Program-made: the position numbers and the translations under genes | Origin: Enhydrobacter sp. | GTDB taxonomy: Bacteria > Pseudomonadota > Alphaproteobacteria > Reyranellales > Reyranellaceae | DNA: 64,000 nucleotides | Assembly: GCA_026126105.1 (NCBI GenBank) | Contig: JAHCJV010000021.1 | Span: 1-64,000 of the forward strand | Direction of reading: 5' to 3' | Shown: positions 26,950 through 38,233 of the stretch, one piece after another | How positions within the stretch are numbered: the first letter of the stretch is position 1 | Layout: every line of letters begins with the position of its first letter | The notes under the pieces: generated by a model | What the model was told of the DNA's origin: nothing | Seen by the model: only the letters and a program-made list of their open reading frames with translations | Databases searched by the model: none

Positions 26950-28500
26950 TCATCGCGAGCGCCATGCACGCTCGGCGAACTGTCCGCTCCACGGGGCGAA
27001 ATCACGGAACGAGTCGCGCCAGGCCGAGGTGAAGTCGGTCTCGACCAGCCACCAGTAAGGAAGGTCGGTCGCCACGATGCGCTGCAAGGCACGGTAGGCC
27101 TCGCCACGCCGGGCAACGTCGGTCGACGAGCCTGCTTCGTCGAACAGACGGTCGACGTCGGCGTTGCGATATGCGGCGGCGTTGGAAAACGGGACGTTGC
27201 CGATTGCGGCGGATCGGTACATGCGGCTCACGCCGATCTCGGGATCGACGCCGTTGCAGTAGGAAACGAGGGCAAGGTCGAAATCGCGCTGGGTGAATAC
27301 CGCCGTTGCGAAGGCTGCGGGGTCGAGCGACTTGAGGCGGATCGCGATGCCCGCGCCCGCAAGTTGCTGCCGCATCAGCTCGCCATAGCGCATGAAGGCG
27401 GGAAACATCAGGAGATCGAACGTGGCGCGCTCTCCGCTGGGGTTGCGCGCAAGGCCCGCACCGTCGAGCAGCGCATTGGCCTTGGAAAGGTTCACATCGT
27501 AGCTCAGCGCGCCTGGCAAGGTTGCCCACGAAATGGCGGAATGAATCGGGGCCGCGGCCACGCGACCCTGCCCGAACTGGACCAGCGACAGCATCTGGGC
27601 GCGATCAATCGTGTGGGCGAATGCCTGGCGAACCGCGTGCAGCGCAAGGCGTGGACGGTCGAGGTTGAAGGCCAGGGTCATGATGCAGTTCGCGCCGCCG
27701 GGTCCGGCGGTCGTGCGGACGATCGTCGCTTTCCCCTCGAGGCGCGCGACGTCGGCGGGACTTACCCGGCCGAGGTAGTCGACCTCGCCATTCGCCAGCG
27801 CGGCGAGCTGGGTGTTGGTTTCGGGAATGATGCGGAAGGTCAGTCGATCCAGACGCGGCAGGCCGGGCTTGAAGTACCTGGCGTTCTTCACCAGCACGAC
27901 GCTGTCGTCACGTCGATAGCTTTCGAGACGAAAGGCGCCAGTGCCAATGGGTTTGGAGTTCGCTTCGTTACGATTCGGCTCCGATCCTGCATAGATGTGC
28001 CGCGGCAGGATGGGGGCTTCCGTCACGTCGAGCTGGCGCAGCAGCGCGGGGTGGGGGCGCTTCAACCTAAACACGACAGTCAGGGGATCTGGCGCGTCGA
28101 CACTGGCCACGGCGGGCGCCAGTCCTGCACGCGCGCGGGCGTGAAATCGGAAAAGCAGCTCCTCGAAGCTGAATTTGACATCGGCGGACGTGAAGGGCCG
28201 CCCGTCATGCCATGTGACGCCCTCCGTGAGGCTGAACCGGACTTCCAGGCCGTCCGGGGATACCGACCACGATCGTGCAAGATCGGGTTGTGCATTGCCG
28301 TCGCGGTCGAGCGAAACCAGCCCGTTGAAGAGCGAATCTGCCACCGCATGCAGCGGGCCCGCCGTGGAAATGGCCGGATTGAGGTGTCCCGGGTCGCCTT
28401 GCACCGCGATCACGGCGGTGTCGCCGGCCTGCTGGGCAACGGTACTGCCGGCAAAGACGAGAGCAGCTGCAAGAGCAAAGATGTGTAAGCGATATCGCAT
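26950..28500 (-). CDS. ABC transporter substrate-binding protein, family 5
   Basis: A 516-residue periplasmic binding protein. The signal peptide is MRYRLHIFALAAALVFAGST, cleaved near AQQA. Family features are DLARSWSVSPDGLEVRFSL, VTWHDGRPFTSADVKFSF and AVRQAFAHTIDRA. The ATG at 28500 is chosen because it starts the signal peptide; the frame stays open further upstream. It heads the permease operon. The ligand is unknown. Confidence 0.88.
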   Translation of the reverse strand: MRYRLHIFALAAALVFAGSTVAQQAGDTAVIAVQGDPGHLNPAISTAGPLHAVADSLFNGLVSLDRDGNAQPDLARSWSVSPDGLEVRFSLTEGVTWHDGRPFTSADVKFSFEELLFRFHARARAGLAPAVASVDAPDPLTVVFRLKRPHPALLRQLDVTEAPILPRHIYAGSEPNRNEANSKPIGTGAFRLESYRRDDSVVLVKNARYFKPGLPRLDRLTFRIIPETNTQLAALANGEVDYLGRVSPADVARLEGKATIVRTTAGPGGANCIMTLAFNLDRPRLALHAVRQAFAHTIDRAQMLSLVQFGQGRVAAAPIHSAISWATLPGALSYDVNLSKANALLDGAGLARNPSGERATFDLLMFPAFMRYGELMRQQLAGAGIAIRLKSLDPAAFATAVFTQRDFDLALVSYCNGVDPEIGVSRMYRSAAIGNVPFSNAAAYRNADVDRLFDEAGSSTDVARRGEAYRALQRIVATDLPYWWLVETDFTSAWRDSFRDFAPWSGQFAERAWRSR

Positions 28501-28678
28501 GGTTTTTCTTACGGCGAACCGGCGCCGGGGACAACCGCCGTGCCGGCCTGGCAGCGCGGCGAACCCTGGATCGCAAGAGACCCTTGCACAACTGCCCGTT
28601 CCCGCGGTTCGACAGAGACTCGTGGGCGCTCGACAGCCGTGCTCATATGGGGCCAAGCGATTTCAAGGGAGGACACAG

Positions 28679-29965
28679 ATGCTGATACGGACGATCGCCA
28701 CCGTGGCGGCCTTGGCGCTCGCCATGCCGGTTGCGGCGCAGGGCATTCCCAAGGCGCAGTCGCCGGAGGAAGTCGGCTTCGTCTCCCATCGCCTGAAGCG
28801 GCTGACCGATCGGATCGAGGAGGGGATCAAGAACAACGAGCTGCCCGGTGCGGTCGTGCTGATCGCGCGCAACGGCAAGATCGTCATGTTCGACGCCTTC
28901 GGCTTCCGCGACAAGGAAGCGAAGGCGCCGATGAAGACCGACACGATCTTCCGAATCGCTTCGATGACCAAGCCGATCACGACGGTGGCGGCCATGATGC
29001 TGATGGAGGAGGGCAAGCTCACCTTGGCCGATCCGGTGTCGAAGTACATTCCGGCCTTTGCCGATACCAAGGTCTCGGTGCCCAAGAAGAACGCCGACGG
29101 CACGGTCGAGATGTCGCTCGAGCCGCAATTCCGGCCGATGACGATTCAGGACCTGATGCGCCACACCTCGGGCCTGACCTACGGCGCGGCAGGAAGCAAT
29201 CCCGTGAAGCAGTCATATGTAGACATCAAGGCGATGGCGCCGGACCAGACCAACGCCGAGATGGTCGAGAAGCTCTCCAAGCTGGCGTTGCTCTACCAAC
29301 CCGGCACGAGGTGGGAGTATTCCATGTCGACCGACGTGCTCGGCCGCGTCGTCGAGGTCGCCTCGGGCATGACGCTCGACAAATTCATCGAGGAGCGAAT
29401 CACCAAGCCGCTGAGGATGGGCGATACGGGTTTCGAGGCCGCACCCGACAAGAAGGATCGCGGGGCCCGGCCGCAGAAGGAGGGTCCGAAGAACGAGATG
29501 CCGAACATCCCGGAGATCACGCTCAGGTCGACCTGGAAATCGGGCGGCGGCGGCATGGTTTCGACGGCTGCGGACTATGCCCGCTTCCTGCAGATGTTCG
29601 CCAGCGGCGGCCAGCTCGACGGAGCGCGCATCATATCGCGCAAGACCATCGATCTCATGACGGCGGATCACTTGCCGCCGGACATCGTCATGGGCGACGA
29701 CATGTGGCGCTTCGAGGCGCTGGAGCCCAGCAAGCGCATGGGGCAGGGTTTCGGGTTGGGCTTTGCCGTGCGAAACGATCAGGGACGCAATCCGCTGCCG
29801 GGCTCTCCCAACGACTACTATTGGGGCGGCGCCTACGGCACCTATTTCTGGCACGACCCGCGGGAGCGGATGTACGTCGTGTTCATGATGCAGTCGCAGA
29901 CCGCGCGGCTGCCCTATCGCTACCTGATGCGCGATCTGGTCTATCAGGCTCTGATCGGCAATTGA
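28679..29965 (+). CDS. Exported beta-lactamase-fold serine hydrolase
   Basis: A 428-residue class C beta-lactamase-like hydrolase with a cleavable signal peptide (MLIRTIATVAALALAMPVAA). Ser95-Lys98 form SxxK (SMTKP), a YSMS tyrosine motif stands where YxN is expected, and GGAYGTYFWHDP lies in the HxG/KTG position. AAGGGAGGA precedes the ATG. It is divergent from the SBP operon. The family is mostly esterases and peptidases, so no antibiotic resistance is implied. Confidence 0.87.
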   Translation: MLIRTIATVAALALAMPVAAQGIPKAQSPEEVGFVSHRLKRLTDRIEEGIKNNELPGAVVLIARNGKIVMFDAFGFRDKEAKAPMKTDTIFRIASMTKPITTVAAMMLMEEGKLTLADPVSKYIPAFADTKVSVPKKNADGTVEMSLEPQFRPMTIQDLMRHTSGLTYGAAGSNPVKQSYVDIKAMAPDQTNAEMVEKLSKLALLYQPGTRWEYSMSTDVLGRVVEVASGMTLDKFIEERITKPLRMGDTGFEAAPDKKDRGARPQKEGPKNEMPNIPEITLRSTWKSGGGGMVSTAADYARFLQMFASGGQLDGARIISRKTIDLMTADHLPPDIVMGDDMWRFEALEPSKRMGQGFGLGFAVRNDQGRNPLPGSPNDYYWGGAYGTYFWHDPRERMYVVFMMQSQTARLPYRYLMRDLVYQALIGN

Positions 29966-29977
29966 CCTACAGGCCAT

Positions 29978-30005
29978 ATGGAAACCCGACATGCCCTCCC
30001 CATAT
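29978..30005 (+). promoter_or_regulatory. Heat-shock (sigma-32-type) promoter of hsp20-lon
   Basis: CCCCATAT at 29998-30005 exactly matches the sigma-32 -10 consensus CCCCATNT. ATGGAA at 29978-29983, 14 bases upstream, matches CTTGAA at four of six positions with correct spacing. Transcription would start only a few bases before the hsp20 ATG at 30014, giving an almost leaderless mRNA. Confidence 0.55.
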
Positions 30006-30013
30006 AGGTCGCC

Positions 30014-30435
30014 ATGAGTACCGGAGATCCCCGCAACTGGATGTGGTCGGAAGCGCTGCAGATGCTGGCCCGCGCCGAACGCTTCCAGCGCGAAGTTTTC
30101 AACGCTCCCGGGCAGTCGCACAGTGCGGTCGCGGCCTGGGAGCCGCCCGTCGACGTACTCGAGACGGAAGATGCCGTCCTCGTGCTCGTCGCGCTGCCGG
30201 GCGTCGACCCCAAGCAAGTCCAGCTCGTCATCCATAACGGCGTGCTTCTGATCGCCGGGCAGCGCATCCTGCCGCGCGAGCTGCGCACCGCCGTAATCCA
30301 TCGCATCGAGCTGCCGCAGGGCCGATTCGAGCGTCAGATCCGCCTGCCGGCCGGCCACTATGAGCAGCCGACTAGCGGCGTAGCCGATGGCTGCCTGATC
30401 GTCAGGTTGCCCAAGGTCGGCAGAAAGGGGGCGTC

Positions 30436-30439
<4 letters not shown>
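30014..30439 (+). CDS. Hsp20/alpha-crystallin family small heat-shock protein
   Basis: A 141-residue small heat-shock protein. The alpha-crystallin domain runs from about residue 43 (WEPPVDVLETEDAVLVLVALPG) to about 134, with LVIHNGVLLIAGQR in the middle and the ELPQGRFERQIRLP strand. It would hold unfolded proteins. Its stop overlaps the start of lon (ATGA), so chaperone and protease are made together. Only a weak Shine-Dalgarno is visible, consistent with a very short leader. Confidence 0.9.
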
Positions 30440-32802
<2,363 letters not shown>

Positions 32803-32912
32803 GACTCTCGGACTCCTCCTCGTCACGAGGGGCCAAGTCCCTCGACCCTCTGCTCCGACGACTCTCGCGTCCGTCATCCGAGACGCCCTTCCATCTTTGC
32901 GGAGGTCGTTAT

Positions 32913-32944
32913 ATCGTCCATCGACGATTTTCGATGGAGACGAT
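32913..32944. promoter_or_regulatory. ArsR-type operator palindrome upstream of arsR
   Basis: CCATCGA at 32918-32924 and TCGATGG at 32931-32937 form a perfect 7-bp inverted repeat around CGATTT. A second layer, ATCGTC at 32913-32918 and GACGAT at 32939-32944, extends it with a one-base offset. It ends 7 bases before the arsR start codon, the place for autorepression. Confidence 0.65.
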
Positions 32945-32950
32945 GCACGC

Positions 32951-33328
32951 ATGCTGGAGCGCCGCGCAGCTAAGCGATCTCAGGTCGACGATGCCGACGC
33001 CATTGCATCGATCGCCAAGGCGCTGGCCCACCCTGCGCGGGTAAAGATCATCGCGTTCCTGGTGTCGCGCCCCGGCTGCATCGGCGGCGATATCGTGGAC
33101 GAGGTCGGCCTCGCTCAGTCCACCGTCTCCGAGCATCTGCGCATCCTGAAGGCTTCGGGCCTGGTTGTCGGCGCGATCGAGCGTCCGCGCATCTGCTATT
33201 CGCTCGATCCCTCCATCCTGGCGCCGCTGCAGGCGCTGATCGGTCGGGTGGCTGCGCACGGCGGCCCGCGGGACGCGCCCTGCTGGCCCAGCTCCGATGG
33301 CTGCCTCCCCAAGGGGACTGACCAATGA
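32951..33328 (+). CDS. arsR: ArsR-family winged-helix regulator
   Basis: A 125-residue ArsR/SmtB repressor. The helix-turn-helix is GGDIVDEVGLAQSTVSEHLR, preceded by IAKALAHPARVKIIAFLV and followed by the wing VVGAIERPRICYSLDP. The classical ELCVCDL arsenic site is absent; cysteines occur instead at RPGC, at RICYS and in a C-terminal PCWPSSDGC pair, as in ArsR variants with relocated metalloid sites. It precedes an Acr3-type pump, so arsenite or antimonite is the likely inducer. The ATG at 32951 follows the operator palindrome. Confidence 0.85.
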   Translation: MLERRAAKRSQVDDADAIASIAKALAHPARVKIIAFLVSRPGCIGGDIVDEVGLAQSTVSEHLRILKASGLVVGAIERPRICYSLDPSILAPLQALIGRVAAHGGPRDAPCWPSSDGCLPKGTDQ

Positions 33329-33379
33329 CCACGCGCGCGATCGACGGACGATGTGCGCTTGCCTGAAAGGCCCTCGCAG

Positions 33380-34453
33380 ATGTCCTTGTTCGAACGCTAT
33401 CTCTCGGTCTGGGTGGGGCTTGCCATTCTCGCGGGTCTGGCGCTTGGCACCGTCATGCCGAACGCATTCGGCTTTCTTGCCTCGCTCGAGTACGGCTCGA
33501 TCAACTTCGTCGTCGCGGTACTGATCTGGTTCATGGTCTATCCGATGATGGTCGCGGTAGACTTCCGGAGCCTGCGCCGAGTCCACGAGCGCCCCAAGGG
33601 ATTGGTCATCACGGTGGTGATCAACTGGCTGGTGAAGCCCTTCACCATGGCGGTGCTGGGGGTGGTGTTCTTTCACTACATTTTTGCGCCCTTCATCGAG
33701 CCGGAGAACGCAGGCCAGTACATTGCCGGGATGATCCTGCTGGGGGCGGCGCCATGCACTGCAATGGTGTTCGTCTGGTCGCAGATGACCAAGGGCGATC
33801 CGAACTACACGCTTGTTCAGGTGTCGCTGAATGACGTGATCATGGTCTTCGCCTTTGCGCCAATCGTGGCGCTGCTGCTCGGCGTGACCGATCTGAGGGT
33901 GCCCTGGGAAACGCTGCTTCTGTCAGTCGTGCTTTACGTCGTGATCCCGCTGGCTGCGGGTGTCGTGACGCGGGTGGTTCTGGCCCGTGATGCGGGCGGT
34001 CCGGCACAGGCCGGGGAAGCGGTGGCCCGCTTCACGGCCAAAGTGAAGCCGCTGTCGATCACGGGGCTTCTGGCGACGGTAGTCCTGCTGTTCGGCTTCC
34101 AGGGCGAGGTGATCCTGTCGCAGCCGTTGCTGATTGCGCTGATCGCGATCCCGCTCCTGATCCAGTCCTATGGCATCTTTGCGATCACCTATTGGGCGGC
34201 CAAGGTGTGGCGAGTGCCGCACAAGGTGGCCGCGCCCTGCGCGCTGATCGGCACATCGAATTTCTTCGAGCTCGCGGTAGCCGTGGCCATCGGCCTGTTC
34301 GGCCTGAAGTCCGGGGCTGCGCTGGTCACCGTGGTCGGCGTGCTGGTCGAGGTGCCGGTAATGCTGTCGCTGGTCTGGTTCGCCAACCGCACGACGCATT
34401 GGTTTCCTGCCGATGAAAGCGCGATCCGGAGTTCATGGGCCAACACGACCTGA
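33380..34453 (+). CDS. acr3: Arsenite efflux permease, Acr3 family
   Basis: A 357-residue, ten-helix membrane protein of the Acr3 family, exporting As(III) driven by the proton gradient. Family landmarks are the conserved Cys in [35 protein letters not shown] and [21 protein letters not shown] at 33380 is preferred over a GTG at 33353 because GAAAGG lies upstream. A 13-codon reading frame links it to arsR. No arsC reductase or arsH is next to it, so arsenate reduction must be encoded elsewhere. Confidence 0.9.
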   Translation: MSLFERYLSVWVGLAILAGLALGTVMPNAFGFLASLEYGSINFVVAVLIWFMVYPMMVAVDFRSLRRVHERPKGLVITVVINWLVKPFTMAVLGVVFFHYIFAPFIEPENAGQYIAGMILLGAAPCTAMVFVWSQMTKGDPNYTLVQVSLNDVIMVFAFAPIVALLLGVTDLRVPWETLLLSVVLYVVIPLAAGVVTRVVLARDAGGPAQAGEAVARFTAKVKPLSITGLLATVVLLFGFQGEVILSQPLLIALIAIPLLIQSYGIFAITYWAAKVWRVPHKVAAPCALIGTSNFFELAVAVAIGLFGLKSGAALVTVVGVLVEVPVMLSLVWFANRTTHWFPADESAIRSSWANTT

Positions 34454-34605
34454 CGCCGGACGACTGATTTTCCATCGATTGACATCGATCAGCGAGCCGT
34501 CTGCTCCGCACACCAAAAAACAGGACTAGGCAATCACGTTTCCTCCCGCCACACTGCTTTGAACGGTGGGTACATAATCGCCGCGTGTGGGAGGAAGACG
34601 ATGTC

Positions 34606-35481
34606 ATGGATGCCTCTGTCGATCTGCTGATCAACGCCGTCGTTTCGGGGCTCCTGCTCGGCGGCTTCTATGCAGCGGTGTCGATCGGCGTGGCGATCGC
34701 ATTCGGCATGCTCGATATCGTCAACATTGCCCATCCCGCCGTCATCCTGCTCGGATCCTACGTCGCCTATATCGCCAACACGGTGTTCGGCATCGACCCG
34801 ATCCTGGCGGCCGCGATCATGCTGCCGGCCTTCTACGTGCTCGGCATGGCGGCCTATCAAGTCTACTACCTGGCCTTTGAACGGCGCGACGACCAGTCGA
34901 TACGCGGACTGTCCTTCTTCTTCGGCATCCTGTTCATCGCCGAGGTCGGGCTGATCATGGGATTCGGCGTGGATTACCGCTCGGTGCAGGCCTGGTACAC
35001 CCAGGGCAATCTCCATCTCGCCGTGATCGAGTTGCCGTGGCGGCTGCTCGTGCCGTTCCTGCTTGGCCTGGCGATGGTCGCGGGACTTCAGATCTTCCTG
35101 TCGCGAACCTTCGTCGGCCGTGCCATCCAGGCGGTGGCCCAGGACCAGGGTGCGCTCAGGCTGATGGCGGCCAATCCGGCCAAGATCAAGCGGATTGCCT
35201 TCGGCCTCTCCTTTGCCACGGCCGCGATCGCCGGCGCCGCGCTGATCATCATTCAGCCGGTCGAACCGTCGATCGGCCGCGAATATATCGGCCGCATCTT
35301 CGCGATCTGCGTGCTGGGCGGGCTCGGCAGCTTTCCCGGCATGGTCATCGCGGCGGTGACGCTCGGGATCGTCGAAAGCCTGACGGCGACCTTCTTCGGC
35401 CCCTCGTGGGCTCCCGCGGTATCGTTCGGCGTGCTGCTCGTGACTCTGGCGGTGAGGCCAAATGGCATCCTTGGTCGCTAA
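34606..35481 (+). CDS. livH: Branched-chain amino acid-type ABC permease, LivH-like
   Basis: A 291-residue inner-membrane permease. Helices start at LLINAVVSGLLLGGFYAAVS, with the LivH landmark AFGMLDIVNIAHPAVILLGSY and ICVLGGLGSFPGMVIAAVTLG. The ATG at 34606 follows a GGGAGGA; a GTG 7 codons upstream is possible. It overlaps livM by 20 bases. Transporters of this class also carry amides, urea and aromatic acids, so the substrate is open. Confidence 0.88.
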   Translation: MDASVDLLINAVVSGLLLGGFYAAVSIGVAIAFGMLDIVNIAHPAVILLGSYVAYIANTVFGIDPILAAAIMLPAFYVLGMAAYQVYYLAFERRDDQSIRGLSFFFGILFIAEVGLIMGFGVDYRSVQAWYTQGNLHLAVIELPWRLLVPFLLGLAMVAGLQIFLSRTFVGRAIQAVAQDQGALRLMAANPAKIKRIAFGLSFATAAIAGAALIIIQPVEPSIGREYIGRIFAICVLGGLGSFPGMVIAAVTLGIVESLTATFFGPSWAPAVSFGVLLVTLAVRPNGILGR

Positions 35482-36448
35482 AGCCACCGGAAGGGAGACG
35501 GCGCCGGGCCTCGGCAACGTCGCCTTCGTCGGGGTCCTGATCGTCGCCGCAGCCGTGATCTTCGCCGGCACCCGCTGGTTCGGCAACGACTACGCCTTCT
35601 TCGCCGCCTACGTGGTCGTGCAGTACATCGTGCTCGGCACCGCCTGGAACATCCTGGGCGGCTACACCGGCTACGTGAATTTCGGCGTCACGGCCTTCTT
35701 CGCCATCGGCGCCTATTCGAGCGTCGTGCTGTACAAGCTGGCGCCCTGGCTTCCGCTGCCCGTGATGATCATGGTCGGCGGGGCGCTGGCCGCGCTGGTC
35801 GGACTCGGCACCGGATATCTCACCCTGCGCCTGCGCGGGGTGTTCTTCTCGATCGCCACTCTCGCCCTGGCCGTCGTGGTGCAGACGCTGATCACCAACT
35901 GGGATTTCGTCGGCGGCGCGCGCGGGGCCTATGTGCTGCGGCCCAAGATGGCCCCGCTGATCGGCGGCGGGTACATCGAATATCTCTTCCTGGTCATGCT
36001 CGGCCTCTGCGTCGTGGCCCTGGCGACCGCGCGCGCCATCGAGCGCTCGGCGCTGGGCTTCGGCTTCGCCGCCATCCGCGACGACGAGGCGGCAGCCGAG
36101 GCATCCGGCGTGCCCACCCTCAAGCTGAAGCTGATCGCCACGGCGCTGAGCGGCGGTTTCATGGGCATGGCCGGCGCGCCCTTGCCGTACTACGTCACGT
36201 ACCTCGATCCGACCTCCGGCTTCAGCCTGAACTATGCCGTGAACGCCATCGCGATGCCGCTGATCGGCGGCACGTCGAGCTGGCTGGGCCCGGTGATCGG
36301 CGCCGTGCTGGTCGGCGGCCTGCAGGAATACCTCCGCGTGACGATCTCCTCGGCGATCAACGTGCTGGTCGCGGGCGTGCTCATGGTCATCTTCGTGATC
36401 GTGGCGCCGCAGGGCATCGTCGGCCTGTTCCAGAGGAAGAAGCGGTGA
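35462..36448 (+). CDS. livM: Branched-chain amino acid-type ABC permease, LivM-like
   Basis: A 328-residue permease with the LivM signature GGYTGYVNFGVTAFFAIGAY and the loop IRDDEAAAEASGVPTLKLKL. It starts inside livH and its stop overlaps the GTG of livG by 4 bases. It pairs with LivH to form the membrane channel. Confidence 0.9.
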   Translation: MASLVAKATGRETAPGLGNVAFVGVLIVAAAVIFAGTRWFGNDYAFFAAYVVVQYIVLGTAWNILGGYTGYVNFGVTAFFAIGAYSSVVLYKLAPWLPLPVMIMVGGALAALVGLGTGYLTLRLRGVFFSIATLALAVVVQTLITNWDFVGGARGAYVLRPKMAPLIGGGYIEYLFLVMLGLCVVALATARAIERSALGFGFAAIRDDEAAAEASGVPTLKLKLIATALSGGFMGMAGAPLPYYVTYLDPTSGFSLNYAVNAIAMPLIGGTSSWLGPVIGAVLVGGLQEYLRVTISSAINVLVAGVLMVIFVIVAPQGIVGLFQRKKR

Positions 36449-37179
36449 CCGCGCTGCTTCACGTCCGGGAGCTGGGTAAGCGCTTCGGCGGCTTCACGGC
36501 GCTGCAGGAGATCGAGCTGGAGGTGCAGCCGGGCGAGCGGCTCGGGTTGATCGGTCCGAATGGCTCGGGCAAGTCGACGCTCGTGAACTGCATCTGCGGC
36601 ACTCTGCGCAACGAGCAGGGCAGCGTCAGCTTCGGCGGCAGCTCGATCGACAGCCTCACCGCCCATGAACGGACGCGCCTCGGCCTTGCCCGGAGCTTTC
36701 AGCTCCCCCGGCCGTTCGGCAGTCTGTCGCTGGCGGAGAACCTTCGTATTCCGATCCTCTTTGCCGTCAATGCCCGCGGCGGCCGCAAGCTGTCCGGCGC
36801 CGCGATCGAGGCGCGCTGCATCGAGCTGCTGGGAGAGGTCAACCTGGCCGACAAGGCGCACCGCCTGCCGCGCGACCTGACGCAGATCGAGATGCGCAAG
36901 CTCGAGCTGGCGCGCGCCATGGCCGCCGAGCCCAAGCTGCTCATCGCCGATGAATCGATGGCGGGCCTCAGCCACGCGGAGGTCGACGAGATCATCGCGC
37001 TGCTGATCCGGCTGAACGGGCAGGGCGTCACCGTGATCATGATCGAGCACATCATGCGGGCGGTGATGGAATTCTCGCAGCGGCTCGCCGTGCTGGTCGC
37101 CGGCCGCAAGATCGCCGATGGCGACCCCAAGGAAGTCGTGCGCAACGCCGAAGTGGTGAGGGCATATCTTGGCGAGTAG
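36445..37179 (+). CDS. livG: Branched-chain amino acid-type ABC ATPase, LivG-like
   Basis: A 244-residue ATPase beginning with GTG. Walker A is GPNGSGKST. The signature region is altered: RDLTQIEMRKLELARAM occupies the LSGGQ position, so LSGGQ itself is absent, a deviation to note. Walker B is LLIADESMAGL with Ser for the usual Pro. The H-loop is IMIEHIMRAVM. It overlaps livM and livF. Confidence 0.85.
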   Translation: MTALLHVRELGKRFGGFTALQEIELEVQPGERLGLIGPNGSGKSTLVNCICGTLRNEQGSVSFGGSSIDSLTAHERTRLGLARSFQLPRPFGSLSLAENLRIPILFAVNARGGRKLSGAAIEARCIELLGEVNLADKAHRLPRDLTQIEMRKLELARAMAAEPKLLIADESMAGLSHAEVDEIIALLIRLNGQGVTVIMIEHIMRAVMEFSQRLAVLVAGRKIADGDPKEVVRNAEVVRAYLGE

Positions 37180-37900
37180 CCTCTCCATCTCGAACATCGA
37201 CGCCGGCTACGGCGCCGTCAGCGTGCTCCATGACGTGTCGCTGACCGTCGGCGCCGGCGAAACGGTGGCGCTGCTCGGCACCAACGGCAACGGCAAGTCG
37301 ACGCTGATGAAGTCGATTATGGGCATGGTGCGGCCATCCGCCGGCAAGATCACCGCCACGATCGAGGGCACCAGTCACGAGCTGATCGGCCGCTCGACGG
37401 AGGAGATCGTCGATCTCGGCATCGGCTTCGTCCCCGAGGGCCGCCGGCTGTTCCCCAAGCTGACCGTCACCGAAAATCTCCTGCTCGGCGCCTTCCGCCC
37501 GACGGCGCGCTCGGCCATCGCGCGCAACATGGAATTCTGCTTCGAGACCTTCCCGCGGCTGAAGGAGCGCGCCAGGCAGCTTGCCGGCAGCATGAGCGGC
37601 GGCGAGCAGCAGATGCTGGCGCTGGCCCGCGCGCTGATGTCGGCGCCACGCATCCTGCTGATCGACGAGCCGTCGGTCGGTCTCGCGCCGCTGCTGGTCA
37701 GCCGAACCATCGACAAGATCAAGGAGCTGAAAGAGGGCTTCGATCTGACGGTGCTGATGGCCGAGCAGAACTTCACCCAGGCAGTCCGCATCGCCGACCG
37801 CGGCTACGTTATCGTCCACGGCCGTATCGCCTTCACCGGCGAATCGGCCGAGGCGCTGAACAACAACGACCTGATCCGCGAGTTCTACCTCGGCGCCTGA
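37169..37900 (+). CDS. livF: Branched-chain amino acid-type ABC ATPase, LivF-like
   Basis: A 243-residue ATPase with Walker A GTNGNGKST, signature MSGGEQQML, Walker B ILLIDEPSVGLAP and the H-loop-like LMAEQNFTQA in the typical LivF form. The TTG start at 37169 overlaps livG by 11 bases and yields the expected first strand LSISNIDAGYG. It ends the livHMGF operon, converging on the receptor operon. Confidence 0.88.
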   Translation: MASSLSISNIDAGYGAVSVLHDVSLTVGAGETVALLGTNGNGKSTLMKSIMGMVRPSAGKITATIEGTSHELIGRSTEEIVDLGIGFVPEGRRLFPKLTVTENLLLGAFRPTARSAIARNMEFCFETFPRLKERARQLAGSMSGGEQQMLALARALMSAPRILLIDEPSVGLAPLLVSRTIDKIKELKEGFDLTVLMAEQNFTQAVRIADRGYVIVHGRIAFTGESAEALNNNDLIREFYLGA

Positions 37901-37925
37901 GCGTCGGCGCGACCGATACGGCTCG

Positions 37926-38210
37926 TCACTGCAGTCCGACCCTCGCGCACTCGCCGGCTGCGGTGGCGTTCTCGCGCGCCGAGCCGCGCGAGATCTTGCC
38001 GCCCATGGCGAGGCTCCTGGCCTCGCGCTCGATCACGGAGCGCAATGTCTCCGTGGTCGGATTGGCCGCGACGACTGCGGCGTAGACAGCCTTGCCGTCG
38101 GCGTTGAGGCTGGCCGCGCAGGCATCTCCGGCCGCCTTGTCGGCGTGCGCGCCGGCGGCGATGCCGGCGATCATCGCGGCTGCGGCCGCGATCGTTTTCC
38201 AGGATGCCAT
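37926..38210 (-). CDS. Small exported protein of unknown function
   Basis: A 94-residue protein with a signal peptide (MASWKTIAAAAAMIAGIAAG, cleaved at AHA). The mature part has two cysteines (DACAAS and GECARVG) that could form a disulfide, and a central LRSVIEREARSLAMGGKIS helix. It follows the LivK-type receptor by 23 bases on the same strand. I do not recognise a named family. Confidence 0.65.
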   Translation of the reverse strand: MASWKTIAAAAAMIAGIAAGAHADKAAGDACAASLNADGKAVYAAVVAANPTTETLRSVIEREARSLAMGGKISRGSARENATAAGECARVGLQ

Positions 38211-38233
38211 TGCTGCTCCAACGCTTCCGAGTG

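Noticed and set aside
26935..28488. 517-codon plus-strand reading frame opposite the substrate-binding protein
   Set aside because: The minus-strand product has a signal peptide and family motifs, while the plus-strand frame has none.
34464..34490. Inverted repeat ATCGAT-TGAC-ATCGAT after acr3, considered as a second ArsR site or a terminator
   Set aside because: ATCGAT is self-palindromic and only partly like the arsR operator; no T tract follows.
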